A stretch of 64,000 bases of DNA from Rostratula benghalensis (Eukaryota > Chordata > Aves > Charadriiformes > Rostratulidae), in assembly GCA_013399305.1 (NCBI GenBank), contig VXAI01000015.1, forward strand, positions 5,042,845 through 5,106,844, read 5' to 3'. The position numbers and the translations under genes are program-made. The notes under the pieces are model-generated. The model ran no database searches, had not been told where the DNA came from, and saw nothing but the letters and a program-made list of their open reading frames with translations. Every line of letters starts with the position of its first letter. The stretch's first letter is position 1. Shown piece after piece: positions 49,031 to 61,378 of this stretch.

Positions 49031-49076
49031 TGAGGGAAGTGGCAGAGCTGAGAGCAGAACTAACAGGCATTCATCC

Positions 49077-49165
49077 AGTTCTAGAAAATTCTAGTTCTAG
49101 AAAACGAGATGTTTAGTTCTAGAAAACTAGAAAACAGGCTGTTCTACAACTTCTTAGTTCTAGAA
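49077..49165. repeat. Cluster of AGTTCTAGAA units
   Basis: The 10-mer AGTTCTAGAA occurs four times, starting at 49077, 49093, 49115 and 49156, around the palindrome TTCTAGAA. The first part reads TTCTAGAAAATTC then TAGTTCTAGAA, which is a perfect three-unit heat-shock-element pattern (TTCnnGAAnnTTC) followed by a further two-unit one. It may be a minisatellite-like expansion or a cluster of HSF sites; only the sequence pattern is certain. Confidence 0.9.
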
Positions 49166-51467
49166 CTTGCCTATACTGGGAGAGTTAGTCTCCACCTCTT
49201 AATGAGGTGCTACCCCACACAGGCTAAGTCAAAATGCTTATGTTAGTCTTTTCCATTAACTGGTTTCTGAAGAACTTTGAATCTTTAAAGTCTGGGGAGG
49301 CTTAGATTTAGTCGTACAATGTTACACAATATGAATATCTTCTCTTCCCTGTGCAAGTTTTCTATCTTAGGGTAGCACTCGGGAAAACTCAGTAGCTTTC
49401 TCCTATAGCACCTTCACAAAAAAGGTAAATACTCAACCCCCATCTTAAAATTGCCAGACTGTTATAAAACTAAAGCTTTATATTAGCAAGTGTGCTTCTT
49501 CTCTCACAAAAAAAAAAATCTCATTTTTGCTCAAGGTGAAAGTTGTTATTATTTTAAGATAACATACAGCATTATCGCCTGTTGAACCACAACGTTTATA
49601 AACCGTGAGTCTGCTAACAGTTGGCAGCAGTAGTGGATTTTGATTAAGTAGGCAAGCACGCTGGAAAAACGAAAAATTCTGTTGAGCCTCTGTATTTATC
49701 TCTTCTCCAGACAGCAGGGTGGGCGAGCAGCTGCCTCCACAGATGAGTGTAGTGCAGCTCCTTGGCCAACATGATTTTCAAACAGATTAAAGAAGCCCAG
49801 GGTGTTGGATTACTATTTTTTTTTAGGGAAAAGTAAAAATGGGTGAAGATGAGAGAGGAAATATTAACCTAATCACAGCCAGACACCTACAGACTTCTAT
49901 TGCTATTTTTTCAGAGGTGTCCATGTATGTTTAATTGTGTACATGAGTTGGTAAAAATCTAAGAAGATGTTGTGAAAACTCAGCTTTGTTACCTGCCAAA
50001 TACTTTACCCATATTTGATAGAAAATTGGCCAGGAATTTTCTGTCAAAGTGGTTCTTCCTTGAGTGTTATTTCTTTGTAATGGAAAACAGAGAAATTATG
50101 GAAAGTTTAAGACATTCCATTAAAATTGTTAGGGATCTATGAGTTTATCACATGAAAACAATTATGCATCTATGAGAAAATCTCCTGAACTGCTTGCCTA
50201 GTAGATGGCTTGTAGTGTCAAAACCCATACCTCCAGGACACTTGACTTCATGCTTCATCCCTTTAATGGTCAAAAACATGAGATCATCCTCAGGGGCTTG
50301 GCGTGCAATTCCCATCCACTTGGAGGGAAAACTCATAATTGTTCCCTTATTTTATAAAATTGTTTCTGTGTTTCCTAAAGTTCAAACTGAAAAGGGAAAA
50401 TTACAAAATTGATACATAGTAAGGTTACCAAAGGAAGACTTTGGGAAATGAATGAATGAATTAATTAATAAATAAAAGAAACTGCCACAAGTAATGTGAA
50501 AACTATGTTCTCAGCTAACAAATAAAAGGTCTGTTTGACCATGTTCAGATTTGGTCAAACTAGAGTGATTCCCAAACTAGAGTGTCAAACTGTATTATGG
50601 AGGGACTGTCTTAAGTCTTATGAGTGGCATTGCAAGAGAACATGGAGCCTGAATTTTATTGCTACAATTACCTAAATACTGTACTTTACTAGATGGAGAT
50701 GGTTTCAAAGGCATAGATGTTTTCAATATTGTGAGCTGGTGAGAAGAGCATGAGCTGTGTGGGAAGCTTGCAGAGAGTTTAATCAGTGAAGCAAAATCCT
50801 GGAGAGGATGCAATCTCCTTTGTGCTACATTTCTGGGACCTTGAGGTTTCTAAAGCCGATCTGAACAGTAATTGACACAGCCAAATACAGTAGCGTTATT
50901 TAAGAATGATCTTACCAACCCTGAAAAACAACTGTTGGGGTTTAAGTTTCAATACAGCTTTTTAATGCAGTCTCCTTGCTAACTAAATATTCCATCTGGC
51001 TTGCCTGGTGTTTATCCATGTTTTCTGATTTCTTGACCTGTCTCTGCAGACATGGATTCTATACTTAATTTGTATTTATTTTACTAGGCAAAAGCAGCGA
51101 AGGCGAGCAATGATAGTTTGATACCCCTGAAAAAGGAGATCAGGATTTGTAAAAACTAGTAGAGCAAATTTCAAGTCTATCCTTACTATCATTCCTGTCC
51201 TGAAATGACTAATGACAATGACTAATTACTCAACAGAGTCATAGAGATGATGCTATCAATCTGGTTCAAAGCCTCAGAAATGGAAGCTGTTCTATGGAAC
51301 TGGTACAGCAGACATCTCCCTGCCAGATGTCCAATACGTGTTTAAAATAGTAGAGACTATTATCTAGGTTTGCAGTCTTTCATATACAAGACATATATGA
51401 TTCAAGGATTTCACTAAGTAGCCTAATTTGCCCACGTGTGCGTGGAAAACTAAAACACCAGACGGTA
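49166..51467. other. Unique non-coding DNA
   Basis: No gene is supported. It contains a low-complexity (AATG)/(TTAA) run at 50447-50476 and a tandem 12-bp repeat at 50556-50584. Confidence 0.65.
50556..50584. repeat. 12-bp direct repeat, 17-bp period
   Basis: CAAACTAGAGTG at 50556-50567 and 50573-50584. Confidence 0.9.
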
Positions 51468-51546
51468 GCAACTAGCCCAAGGTAACTGCAGACCAGCAGC
51501 AGGGCTGATAATTGAACTTCTGAACTGCAGTCAGTGTTCTACCCTT
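51468..51546 (+). mobile_element. Ancient MIR-like SINE fragment
   Basis: GCAACTAGCCCAAGGTAACT, then a GCAGACCAGCAGCAGGGCTG block, ATAATTGAACTTCTGAACTG and CAGTCAGTGTTCTACCC follow the MIR half 'gacttgcccaaggtcacacagctagtaagtggcagagctgggactcgaac...ctgactccagccagtgctctacc'. A good match for such an old element. Confidence 0.68.
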
Positions 51547-53760
51547 TTTACATAAATTGTTATTGGTAAATGTCAGTAATCATCTCCTGTGTCCTTTAAT
51601 TCTCCTACTACAGCAGATTGCTTGCTTACAGTAACCCAGAAAATGTGCCTTACAAATACTCACAGTGTGAGTGGATATAGTGATGAAAGAACAAGCAAGC
51701 AGACATCTGTTAATCCATGTACCAGTCAACTCAGTTCATGGACACAGCGTAACTGGTCTGTGTTTAGGGTGCAGAGGGCGGACTGTGCACAAATGCACTG
51801 TGAAAGAAGGCATGAGGATTGCACTAAAATCTGCTTTTAAAAAAAATAATTGAGAAAATTGAAATTATTGTTGGGGCTGAAAAATTGAAATCAAAGTAAG
51901 GAATGACAGGAAAGGAAAGCCACAAGAAGAAAAACAGGCCTCAGCTTGTGTTGCTCTCTGACCTGAACTATACAGTCATGAGCTAGTCAGGTGAGAGATC
52001 TGCACAATCTTGAGAATAAAACTCAGCTGTCATCTCATAATAAAAGTGACTGGTGCCTCTGGGAATGAAGAACAAGCTATAGCTAAGCGAATTGCAAGGG
52101 CTGTTTATCGTCACACAGTGTTGTACGTGCTTGTCATTTCCATGTTGCTTTTTTCCCCACCTTCTTTCAAATTGTGCCCATAAGTCACAGGGGGAAAATC
52201 TCAATATTCAGCTCCATTAGACAAAATTATTCTTTGAAATTCAGGGCAAGGAGCATATGGAAATTCCTACAACAAAGAACAGATACTGTGCCCAGAATAA
52301 AAATCAGCACTGTGCAATATTGAAACGAGTGCCATTATGGGTTATTTCAAATCAAACCATGATGTGATTGAAATTTAATTACTACTTCTGCTTTGAAGGG
52401 TCACGTAACTTGGAGAACATAAAGTTAGACTGTAAGGATTAAAATCACTAAGAATCTATGTTGGTTGTTATTCTTGGTGATTCTCTTCTGGCTTGATGTT
52501 TATAACCTGTTCTGAGAACTCTGATGTTATTTATACCATGGTTGTTCAGCTCAGTCCATTCTTCTGGATTTCCTGGTCAATGACATGGTGTAAGCAACTG
52601 ATCTTTTAAGTAGCCAGTACATCTGTGGTAAAATCAGCCTTGTTTGTAACTGAAAGCTTAAGTGAAAACTTAACCAGTAAGCCACTTTAGATATAATTTG
52701 CATATTTTTCTTATTGTTTTTAGAATTTTTTTTAAAGTCTTCTACTTGTCTGCGTTCAAAGGTGGGGATGGTTTATTTTCTTTTGTTATAGTATGTACTT
52801 TGTCATTAAAATCTGATGTGAAATGCTAGGGTAAGTGCATAGTCAAATGGTGTGGACCCAAATAGCACTACTGTGCACAAAATTGGTTCAGATACTGAGG
52901 GCTCAAAATTTAATGACTCTGGCCTTTTGTACTGCTGGGTGACAGTAAGATAGATGCTCAGGACTGTTCGTCACCAGGAGTCACGTGTAGTAGCAGTTTA
53001 TAACACAAATTATTTTGTTGAAATTTTGATACAACTTCATTTTTTCAAACTAAAACATGATCATTCTCAAAAATGTTTTGAAAAGGACTAAGTGTATCCT
53101 TTATGCTAACAAGAACTGGGATTTCTAGTTTATATAGATGAGGATGCACAATTTAACAGGAGCTTTTGAGTGGGTGTATGTATTTTCTTCATGTGCTACA
53201 TGTTATGGCTGTGGGACTCTGCAGACTAGATGTAGGTACAGAATTGATTGACTAGGACAAAAACAGAAAAAAAAATGATACTGTATTTCAGTTCAGTGAA
53301 AGTGCATTTTTTTTTTCCTACTTTTGCTCCTCTTTAAACAGTTCCTGTGTGTTAGCAAGTATAGATCCATTTTTAGCAAGTATTAGCTGAATTCATTTTC
53401 TAAAGAAAATAAAGAGAATTGGCCTGTAGTGAATGAAACCTGCATGGATTTGTGAAAGTACAATAAACCTTTTATGTTGTCATCTCATCTGAAACAAAAG
53501 AGTTTGCTTTCTAGAACAAGACTGAACCTTTAGAGTATGTCCTTTGAAGGGGACAAGCATGGCCATTCTGCTCCAGAAGCAGATGAAATTGCAAAGCAGG
53601 ATGATTGTTTTTTCTCCTTGCCACCAGGGTGAGTGAGGGACTTTGTTGCTGTTGAAAGAACTTACTCTAGGTCAGTGTTACTCAGCCTTGAATCTGCGGT
53701 ACAGTGGTGGTCTTGAGAGTGACTTCTGAGGAGGTGGTTTATGAAACAATTATCCAAAAA
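51547..53760. other. Unique non-coding DNA
   Basis: Nothing gene-like or repetitive recognised apart from short A and T runs (53267, 53308). Confidence 0.65.
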
Positions 53761-54093
53761 GTCATAAAATCATTTGTGTTGGAAGGGACCTTTGAAGGTC
53801 ATCTAGTCTAACGTCCCCAGCAGTGAGCATGGACCTCTTCAACTAGATCAGATTGCTCACAGTCCCATCCAACCTGACCTTGAATGTTTCCAGGGATGGG
53901 TGTTTTTAATTTAGAATTTAATACCTCTCTGTGCAATCTGTTCCAGTGGTTCACCACCCTCACTGTAAAGCATTTCTTACTTATATCTAGTCTAAATCTC
54001 CCCTCTTCTAGTTTAAGGTCATTACCCCTTGTCCTATCGCAACAGGCCCTGCTAAAGTTTGTCTCCTGTAGGCCCCCTTTAAGTGCTGAAAGC
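53761..54093 (-). mobile_element. CR1 LINE 3' end, minus strand
   Basis: Plus-strand start GTCATAAAATCATTTGTGTT then GGAAGGGACCTTTGAAGGTC, ATCTAGTCTAACGTCCCCAG, AACTAGATCAGATTGCTCAC, CATCCAACCTGACCTTGAAT, GTTTCCAGGGATGGGTG, a TCACCACCCTCACTGTAAAG block, a TTATATCTAGTCTAAATCTC block, TTACCCCTTGTCCTATCGCA and ACAGGCCCTGCTAAAGTTTG. This is a well-kept avian CR1 3' untranslated end, cut off near 54093 after CCCCCTTTAAGTGCTGAAA. The 115-codon minus-strand frame at 53808-54155 crosses it and is not a gene. Confidence 0.93.
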
Positions 54094-55968
54094 AGGGAGC
54101 TTTGATTGAGGGAGCACTTTATAAATGGAGAACCTGTTTCTGTGTCGGTTTTCACCCTTTGTCAGGAGAAAGAGAGGACATCGCTTTAATACCAAACTTT
54201 CCATAGTCCATTGGCAGTTCTCTGAATGCCTCTGGGCTATCCTTGGCTCAGACTTCAGAGTAGCAGTAATATTTTCCCATAACTCATTACATCACATAGC
54301 TCAACAGGCTTGCTTGGTGATGTGGATCCTGCTGCAATGATGATGGTGATGATCTGCATCTCTCAGCTGAACTGTTATTTCCCATCCTTGCAGGCAAATC
54401 TTCACACATTTCCACCAGGATGGAGAAGTCAGACTATCAATTTGAGCGTGGAAGCAGAGGAGATCTCATTTTTGTAGCCAACAGAATTTAAGTTTAAAGA
54501 GAAAGCTTAGGCTGAGATTTGTGTTGCTAAGGAGATAATGCAGGAGATTTGTAGGTAGATTGATTCTTTGCTTGCTCCTTTGTAAATATTTCCTAAATCA
54601 CCTTTTTAATATGAATTCTATTTCTTTCTTACGCACCCTTTCAATGTGTAAATGTGATTATCAATATTTTTAAAAAATAATAACTTGTAATGATCCAGCA
54701 CTGTTAACAGAAACAAACTGGATTTGAATTCCATTTTAGACTCATTCAGTATAAAAATAGGCTTTAGGCATATATGCAGTCTTTTCACATGCCCCCAGAC
54801 TAACAGAGATATAATGCGACATTTTGTTAATCTCTCTAGAAGCAACTATAGCAAAATAAAACCCTTTAGGACAGAGAGATGTATATAATTAGAGTTGTAG
54901 ATCTCAGATTAAGTCATTTATCTTTGAATCCTTATAAGATGCATTGTCCTATGCCCCTGCATACAGTCTGTACTCTAGCAATTACACAAAGGCAATTGCT
55001 ATAAATGCCTTTGCCTTCTCTGGAAATTAGAATTCAAATTTTGTCCTTTCAAACACTCAGCAAATAATGTCTCTGAAATTAACATTCAATAGGTAACATG
55101 GACTTATTGCCACATCCATTTCCTTCAGCTCAAACTAAAAGCCATACGTAGCATGGTCAGTTCAATCACCATTTCCTTGTGACAATCTACAGGCTGCAAG
55201 CTGGCTTATTCCTCTCACTCTATTACCAGTGCTTTTTATTTTAAAAGGCAGTCATATATCCTGGAGCCTAAACTCACTGTGAGGTTGCTATGTTAAAATA
55301 TACTGCGCTGTGGCTGAAAATTAACAAAATAAATAGTTATTCAGTAGGAACTCAATAATAATGCCTTAAAGATGGAATGGATGGAGTAACATTTTTCATA
55401 TCGATGATTATATTTACTAGAGGACAGATAAAATCTAAGTAAGACCGTAGTTCAATTTACATGGAAGTCTGGCTCCTTCTGTCATATGCAAGTACCTGGA
55501 CACAGCCACAAAAAAATTCTAAAAAGGCAAGACACTGACCAATTTTTCCTTTGATCCTGGTAGTGTGTGAATATATCATAATCCTTAACCTGATCTTTGA
55601 CCTCACATTACCATCAGTGCTCAGTTCATTAGTGCTGGCATCGATGAGTTGCTTTCTGGGTCTCAAACTGCTCTGAAAATCCTTTCCATATGTCCCACCT
55701 TTGAGCCCTGTATGTAATAGAGCTTCAGGCATGTACAAAAACGCTATCTTCTGACTTAGGACCTCTTTTGCACCTACTCATACTTCAGAGAAAAACAACA
55801 GATAAAGATCAGCTGTAAATGCAGGCCAGGCCTCTCTGAAACATCAGCACCAGTGAACGAGGTACATGAAGGAAAAACAGTGACGCTCTTTTAGCTGTTA
55901 ATATTCTAATTGGAGCAAGGCTGGGACTCTCAGCCTTTTTCTTTCACTCTTAGGTTTTTCTGTGGGTT

Positions 55969-55999
55969 TTTGTTTGTTTGCTTGCTTGCTTTTTTTTTT
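55969..55999. repeat. TTTG/CTTG simple repeat and T tract
   Basis: TTTG and CTTG units followed by nine T residues. Confidence 0.85.
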
Positions 56000-57478
56000 A
56001 TTGTTTTGAGTTTTCTGATAAAATTGAAGTTTGATGAAATTCAAGTTACATCACTCTTTTATGTCCTTGGTCCATTTCTTTATGACCCAATTATTCAATA
56101 GGCCTCTTTCATACAGGCAGATATTTTGCCGTAGCAATCAGGCTCCATGTCACTATTTTTGTTAACTGAAAAATCCAACTATCACAGTCTTTACTTGTGC
56201 TTTACAACATTTCTATTTATTTGTACGAAATAAGCTCACCAATGATCATAAAGAAAGAATTCCAAGGAGGATAATATTCACCATTTTCCAGTCTTAGTGT
56301 ACCTCTTTTGCTGAGTAGATGCCAGTGTCAAGTCTGCTCTCTGGAGGAGAACGCTCAGAATGTATTTTAAAAGTTTCTGGTGTCTTTTACTGCTTTTTGT
56401 TCTTAGGCTCAATGAACTGTGAGATCTAAACAGGTACTGTCCTCTTGTAAAAAATCTCAGAGTGTACCAAAGTGGGCTAATTATCTTTAGAAAAGCACTT
56501 GCTCCGTTTGTAGAAATTCCAAGCTATTGTTGTCAGGCTGAGAAGTAATCAAGCAAAAGACTTCAGTGTAGCAGAATACAATTGATCGTGTTTGAAGTAT
56601 TACAGGCAATTTAAGGCATGGTAGGAATGCACTTCCTTTTTCTATTTTCAGCTGTTTTCCAATTACAAAGTACTCCTGTCCTGGCATGAACATCTGCATT
56701 CATTTGGCAAACAACACATTTCTGATAGAAGAGTAAATAGTATTTAAAAAAGCTTATTTTTTATTACCAAACTTGTATAGACAAGAGCATGAGACGATGC
56801 AGAAGATAAAAGTTGTCTTCTCTGATACTGCAATGAGTTTTTATCAACTCTTGATTCTTCTTGGTCGTTTCAGCACTGAACAACCCAACAGTGCCTCATG
56901 CGTTCAAAAAACACTGCTTTCACTGCCAGCAGGACTGTGAAGACCTCTCCATCCAGGTTCTCCTCCATATAAAGACTATTCCAGGCACAAGTTCATGTAT
57001 TCCATTACCTAATTTTTTTCTGTCAAGGCCTACTTGTATGAAGTGCTAGACATCTTCAGTTCTCCATGTAATAATAGGAGTTGGGAGAGCTCTCAACTGA
57101 TTTCAACCTTTCTTCTGGTCAGTCTGCTACATTAAGGCCATTAATATCTCAGCTGAAGCTTTTGTGAAACTGTCATATTGCTGTGAGAAGAGACGAGCTC
57201 ACAGAACTGGCATGTTCTTCCTGCTTGCTATGTATGTGCATCAGTGGGGAGAATTATGGCTACAGAAGAACAGAAAGTTGCTGCTTTTATTTTACCTTAT
57301 CTTTTCATTCTCTTTTCAGAATTGTTATTCTCCTAGAACCTAAAGATTTATTCCAAAGAAGGGAGAAAAGTGGAAGTAAAAAATTTTGCTTACTTAAAGT
57401 AAAAACATTAATTTTTTTAAAAATACAAAATATCTAGTGAGTCCTAAGAGCAGAACACTGCGGGGTACACATTAATGA

Positions 57479-57520
57479 CCCGTTAATGCACTTCTCAGGT
57501 GGTAAATGGCCCGTTAATGC
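57479..57520. repeat. 11-bp direct repeat CCCGTTAATGC
   Basis: CCCGTTAATGC at 57479-57489 and 57510-57520, with a related CATTAATGACC just upstream. The core TTAATG/CATTAA is of homeodomain-site type. Confidence 0.93.
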
Positions 57521-58464
57521 TCCCTTGTCATGCCGGCTTCTATAATTTATTCAAATTCTCTGGCAGAGCATGAGGGAGGGGGAAGCAACACATAGAAATG
57601 GGGTTTGAGACATTAATATCACAGGCCTTGATCCTTCTTGGGGGTCATTCTTTACAGATGGCTTTCAGTGACATCCTTTCCCCAAGGAAACCGAATCCTG
57701 TAACGGAACGGAATGTCTCTCATCGGGACAAGAGCAGACCATGAACACCGTGCAGCAAAGAGGCTCCTTTCTCCCATGTTCTCATGCAGCCCGTTTTCAC
57801 ATCTGTAGCATCCCTACAATGAATGATTTATTTTCAGGGCTCTGCCCACTACAATTCCATTTGATAGACCCAAAACTTCAGAATGGATGCATTTTGTTCA
57901 CTGAACATGTCAGTGTTCTAGTTGCAGAAAGTAAGACCAGGCAGGCATCAAGAAGGTTTGGTGAGTCAGCTTCCTATTAGTGGGGCATCAGCAGGAGTCT
58001 AAACCTACCTGACTATAGGGAGACCCAAATAACAAAAGGGCTGCAGAGCACTCTTAAGTGACAGCAAAGCGTGGAACAACATTTTGCTCCCAATGTGTCT
58101 GTTTTACTACCACCAGCTTCTGAAAGTCAGGCCTCAGCGTGGTACAGCGCTGGTTCAGAGGTGGCTCTGAGCATCACACTCCTCTGCAGCAGTAACAGTA
58201 AACCCTGCAGAGAAATCACCATCACTGACATCTCACCCTTTACCAAGGCTGGAATTGCTGCAGTTGTTGGCCAGGCCATAGTGATGGTGAGGTGATCTCC
58301 CGAGCCTGATGGAAACTTTGGGTGGTCTGGGTGGGTCTTTGCAGTATTTCCAGGCTCCCCAGCTTAACTCTGAGGGAATGTCTGTGGCATAGAAAATCCA
58401 CAGACTCCTGTAGTTCATCTCTCTGCCCCTAGGCATGAGAAATTATAGCCATATAATTTGTGTC

Positions 58465-59050
58465 AGATGTTTGCCTAACACATTCTTTAAAATCTCCAAA
58501 GACTGAGATTCTCCATCTCCCCGCACAATCTATTTCAGGGCTTAGTTATCCTTAGTTTTACAGAATGTTCCCTATGTCTCCCCTGTTGCAGATTCAACCC
58601 ATTACTATTACTTCTCCCAAAAATAAGCAGGCAAAACCTGCTTATTCATTTTCTGCTTTGCAGCAGCCTTTTATGTACTTTGAAGGCTGTTATCCCTCCT
58701 TGTAGCCATCTCTTCTTTAGACTGCAGAGCCCCAGATCTTTCAACCTTACCTCATAAATCTAATCTTTGATCTTTCTCACTGCTGGAATGAGTCAACTTG
58801 TTTCCTGAAATGTAGTTTCCAAAGCTCAATAGTTATAGGTGAGAAGAACATGGTGTGGCACATCGCTTGCAGAAAAACTACTGCTTGTGTTCCCTGTATG
58901 GTTTATCAAGCTTTTGCTCCATATTCTGCTTTTGACTCTCTGTAATCTGACTTTTTCTTTCTGCAGAAAAGGGAGCAGCCTTTGTCTTCCACTCTGCACT
59001 TGTGAAAATGGTTGATCCTGAATGTAGAAATCTGCATTTGTTCTTTTGGG
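58465..59050 (-). mobile_element. Ancient CR1 LINE fragment, minus strand
   Basis: The blocks AAAATCTCCAAAGACTGAGA, TTCTCCATCTCCCCGCACAA, GTTGCAGATTCAACCCATTA, a CTTTGAAGGCTGTTATCCC block, CATCTCTTCTTTAGACTGCA, TCTTTCAACCTTACCTCATA, a CTTTGATCTTTCTCACTGCT block and TTTCCTGAAATGTAGTTTCC follow old CR1 3' DNA in order. From 58835 similarity is patchy and returns only around TGAATGTAGAAATCTGCATT (59020). It is comparable in age to the relic at 6.8 kb. The short GCAGGCAAAACCTGC is an imperfect inverted repeat within it (58628-58642). Confidence 0.75.
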
Positions 59051-61320
59051 GTTACGTCCTTTCTTGTATTTACTTATCTATTTAGCTCTTCAGGTAAATA
59101 GGTGGTGATAAACAAGAGGTGCTAATAAACTTACCACATTAATTTCCACAGTGACCATCTGACCGCAGCTGAAGAAAATCATTGCCTACCTGGGGTTTTG
59201 ACAGTGACATTTTTTATGTTAATTTTTTTCATAAATAAGTAACATTAGCTTTGCATCTGTTTTACAGATCAACTTTGAAACTATAGTAGTGCCTTTGCCA
59301 AATTCTACAATTAGAATGTCAAAAATGCAAGATCTTTCAACAGCAGTGTCAATCTTTTCTTCATTATGAAACTAGGAAAAAAACCCTCTAGTATTTCAAG
59401 TAACAAATACTAAGTTTGGCTCATATTTTAGATGTGACAAAAACACTTGTTTTGCCTGAGAGGATCTAGAATAACAGTGATGTGAATCCTGGTGATGTGG
59501 CAGACGGCAGCAAATCTCCCACTTAGTGGATCCAGGTTCTAAACCATCTTTATTATGATTCTGCAGGTTATCACCTTGTCGGTTTATGTGCAGATTTTGG
59601 TGTTACAGTAGGGTAAAGCTGCATCCTCTGCATGGGAAACAATGAAAGTCTGCAGAAAACTGTCTTCATTGATGTCAGCTTAAAAAGCAGGCACATGACC
59701 GAACATTTAAGAAGCTTTTTACCAATTGGTGACCAATAGTTTATCAGAGAAGCTTTTGATCTAAGTTTATATTTCCTGATGGAGTATATTAAGAATTCTA
59801 AATATGATACGAGGAAATAGGAAATAGTTGTAATTTAGTTAGGTATTTAGCAATTAATGTGTAAAATATGATCCATAACTTTGCCTGAGTTTGATGATTA
59901 TTTGAATAGTGAAATGATGCATGTAGTGATGAAAAACGGCGTACAGCCCATTTAATTCTTCCACTTAATGGATTGACTCCCAAATATATATTCTAGTGCC
60001 TTATGTAGGCTGTTTTTTCTAATGTCCCAAGCACTTCCAAATTTTACACAGCAGCTGTACATTTTTGGAAGTCCCTAGTGCCTTAGAAGTCAAAAGGCAG
60101 TGTTTTCAAAAGCACTTAAATTTTTTTTTTTTTTTTTTTTTTTTTGCCTCTTGAAAGGAGATGAAGCATCTTCAATTTTAGTGAATTTCATTAGAAATTT
60201 TAATTTTAACCTTGAGCTTGTGAGCCATTTAGGTCACACTGACACTTTCGGAGATTTGAGTCCACTGGAGTCATTAGATACTTCCTAAGGAAATGTTAGA
60301 GCTTCATTAATGCATAGTTATCTTGATTTCTTTTTTTCCCTTTCCCAATTTAATTGCTGTGTTCTACTAAATAGCTAAACCCACATGGACGTGGCTAGTA
60401 CTTTAGTTGCACTGGCTACTTGCTGTCAGCTTCAAGCCTCTCTTCTGACAAGGGCTTACGCAGTCATGTGCCTCAAAGTCAGAATGGGCTGAAGCTGAAC
60501 ATCCATCCATTCTGGTGGTGGGAGAGGGCAAGCAGACGCGAGAGGTAATGGTGGCAGCTGGTAGTGCTGCTGAAATGCTGAGCATGAAAACACACTTCTA
60601 GATGTTCACACTGCTCAGGGAGCATTCACATTCTGAAGACTCATTTTCAGCACAGCTTTACACTCCTGCTCAGAGCTCTTGTTAATTGCTCCAGGAGAAG
60701 AATGTGTGTGTTACAGTCCTTACTGTAACAGTAACTCCTGCTTTCAGCTATGCAACCATCAGTATTATTATTTTTGTTACATCATCTGATCTCTGTCATG
60801 GATAAAAAATGTCATGATCACTTTGGAAGTAGATTGTGACAGTGTCATGGTATGTGATCAGTCGCTAAAGAAAGTGGTTCTGTGGTTACATATGTGTTCC
60901 TAATATTAACATTTCCTGATACTAAGCACTTTACTTAGTAATGCTGTGCAAGGGTGCTTGAAAGAGCAGAATTTATTTGACCATACCTGTCCCCTTCAAA
61001 GTTTGTAACTACTGGACAGTTAAATCCCTCCTAATGGATCTCAAAAAATGATCTATAGCTCAATGCTGTGCTGTGAAACTATGGTAAATGGTCCATAACT
61101 GGTTCACAGAAGCATACTAAATACGTTTGGGCTTAAGTTTTTTAGGAATGCCTAGTGATGAAGAAATATGGATGGATGACAGACACTAGCACTTCCAAAA
61201 AAATGACGTCTTCTGCCAGCTACAGATTTTTAATTTCTGAGTTTAGCTTAGATTAAGGTTTTCCAGATGAGTCCTGCCACTTCAGCACATGCTGTAGTTG
61301 TAGGGGTTTTTTGTATGTGT
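59051..61320. other. Unique non-coding DNA
   Basis: No gene is supported. Holds T25 at 60121-60145. Confidence 0.65.
60121..60145. repeat. Poly(T) tract, 25 bp
   Basis: Uninterrupted T run after ACTTAAA. No AATAAA is found beside it on the minus strand. Confidence 0.93.
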
Positions 61321-61378
61321 ATGGTTGGACTTGATCTCAGAGGTCCTTTCCAACCATGATGATTCAGTGATTCTGCGG
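61321..61378 (+). mobile_element. CR1 LINE 3' terminus, plus strand
   Basis: ATGGTTGGACTTGATCTCAG, AGGTCCTTTCCAACCATGAT and GATTCAGTGATTCTGCGG match the last bases of avian CR1 ('ggttggacttgatgatctcagaggtcctttccaacc...attctgtg'). About 60 bp only, a very short 5'-truncated insertion. Confidence 0.88.

Larger units (their letters stand above)
54094..58464. other. Unique non-coding DNA
   Basis: No gene is supported. A TTTG/CTTG simple repeat lies at 55969-55999. 57440-57710 has more CpG than its surroundings, duplicated CCCGTTAATGC motifs and the look of a conserved element (see findings). Confidence 0.63.

Noticed and set aside
53808..54155. 115-codon minus-strand frame
   Set aside because: Again covers a CR1 3' end and not a host gene.
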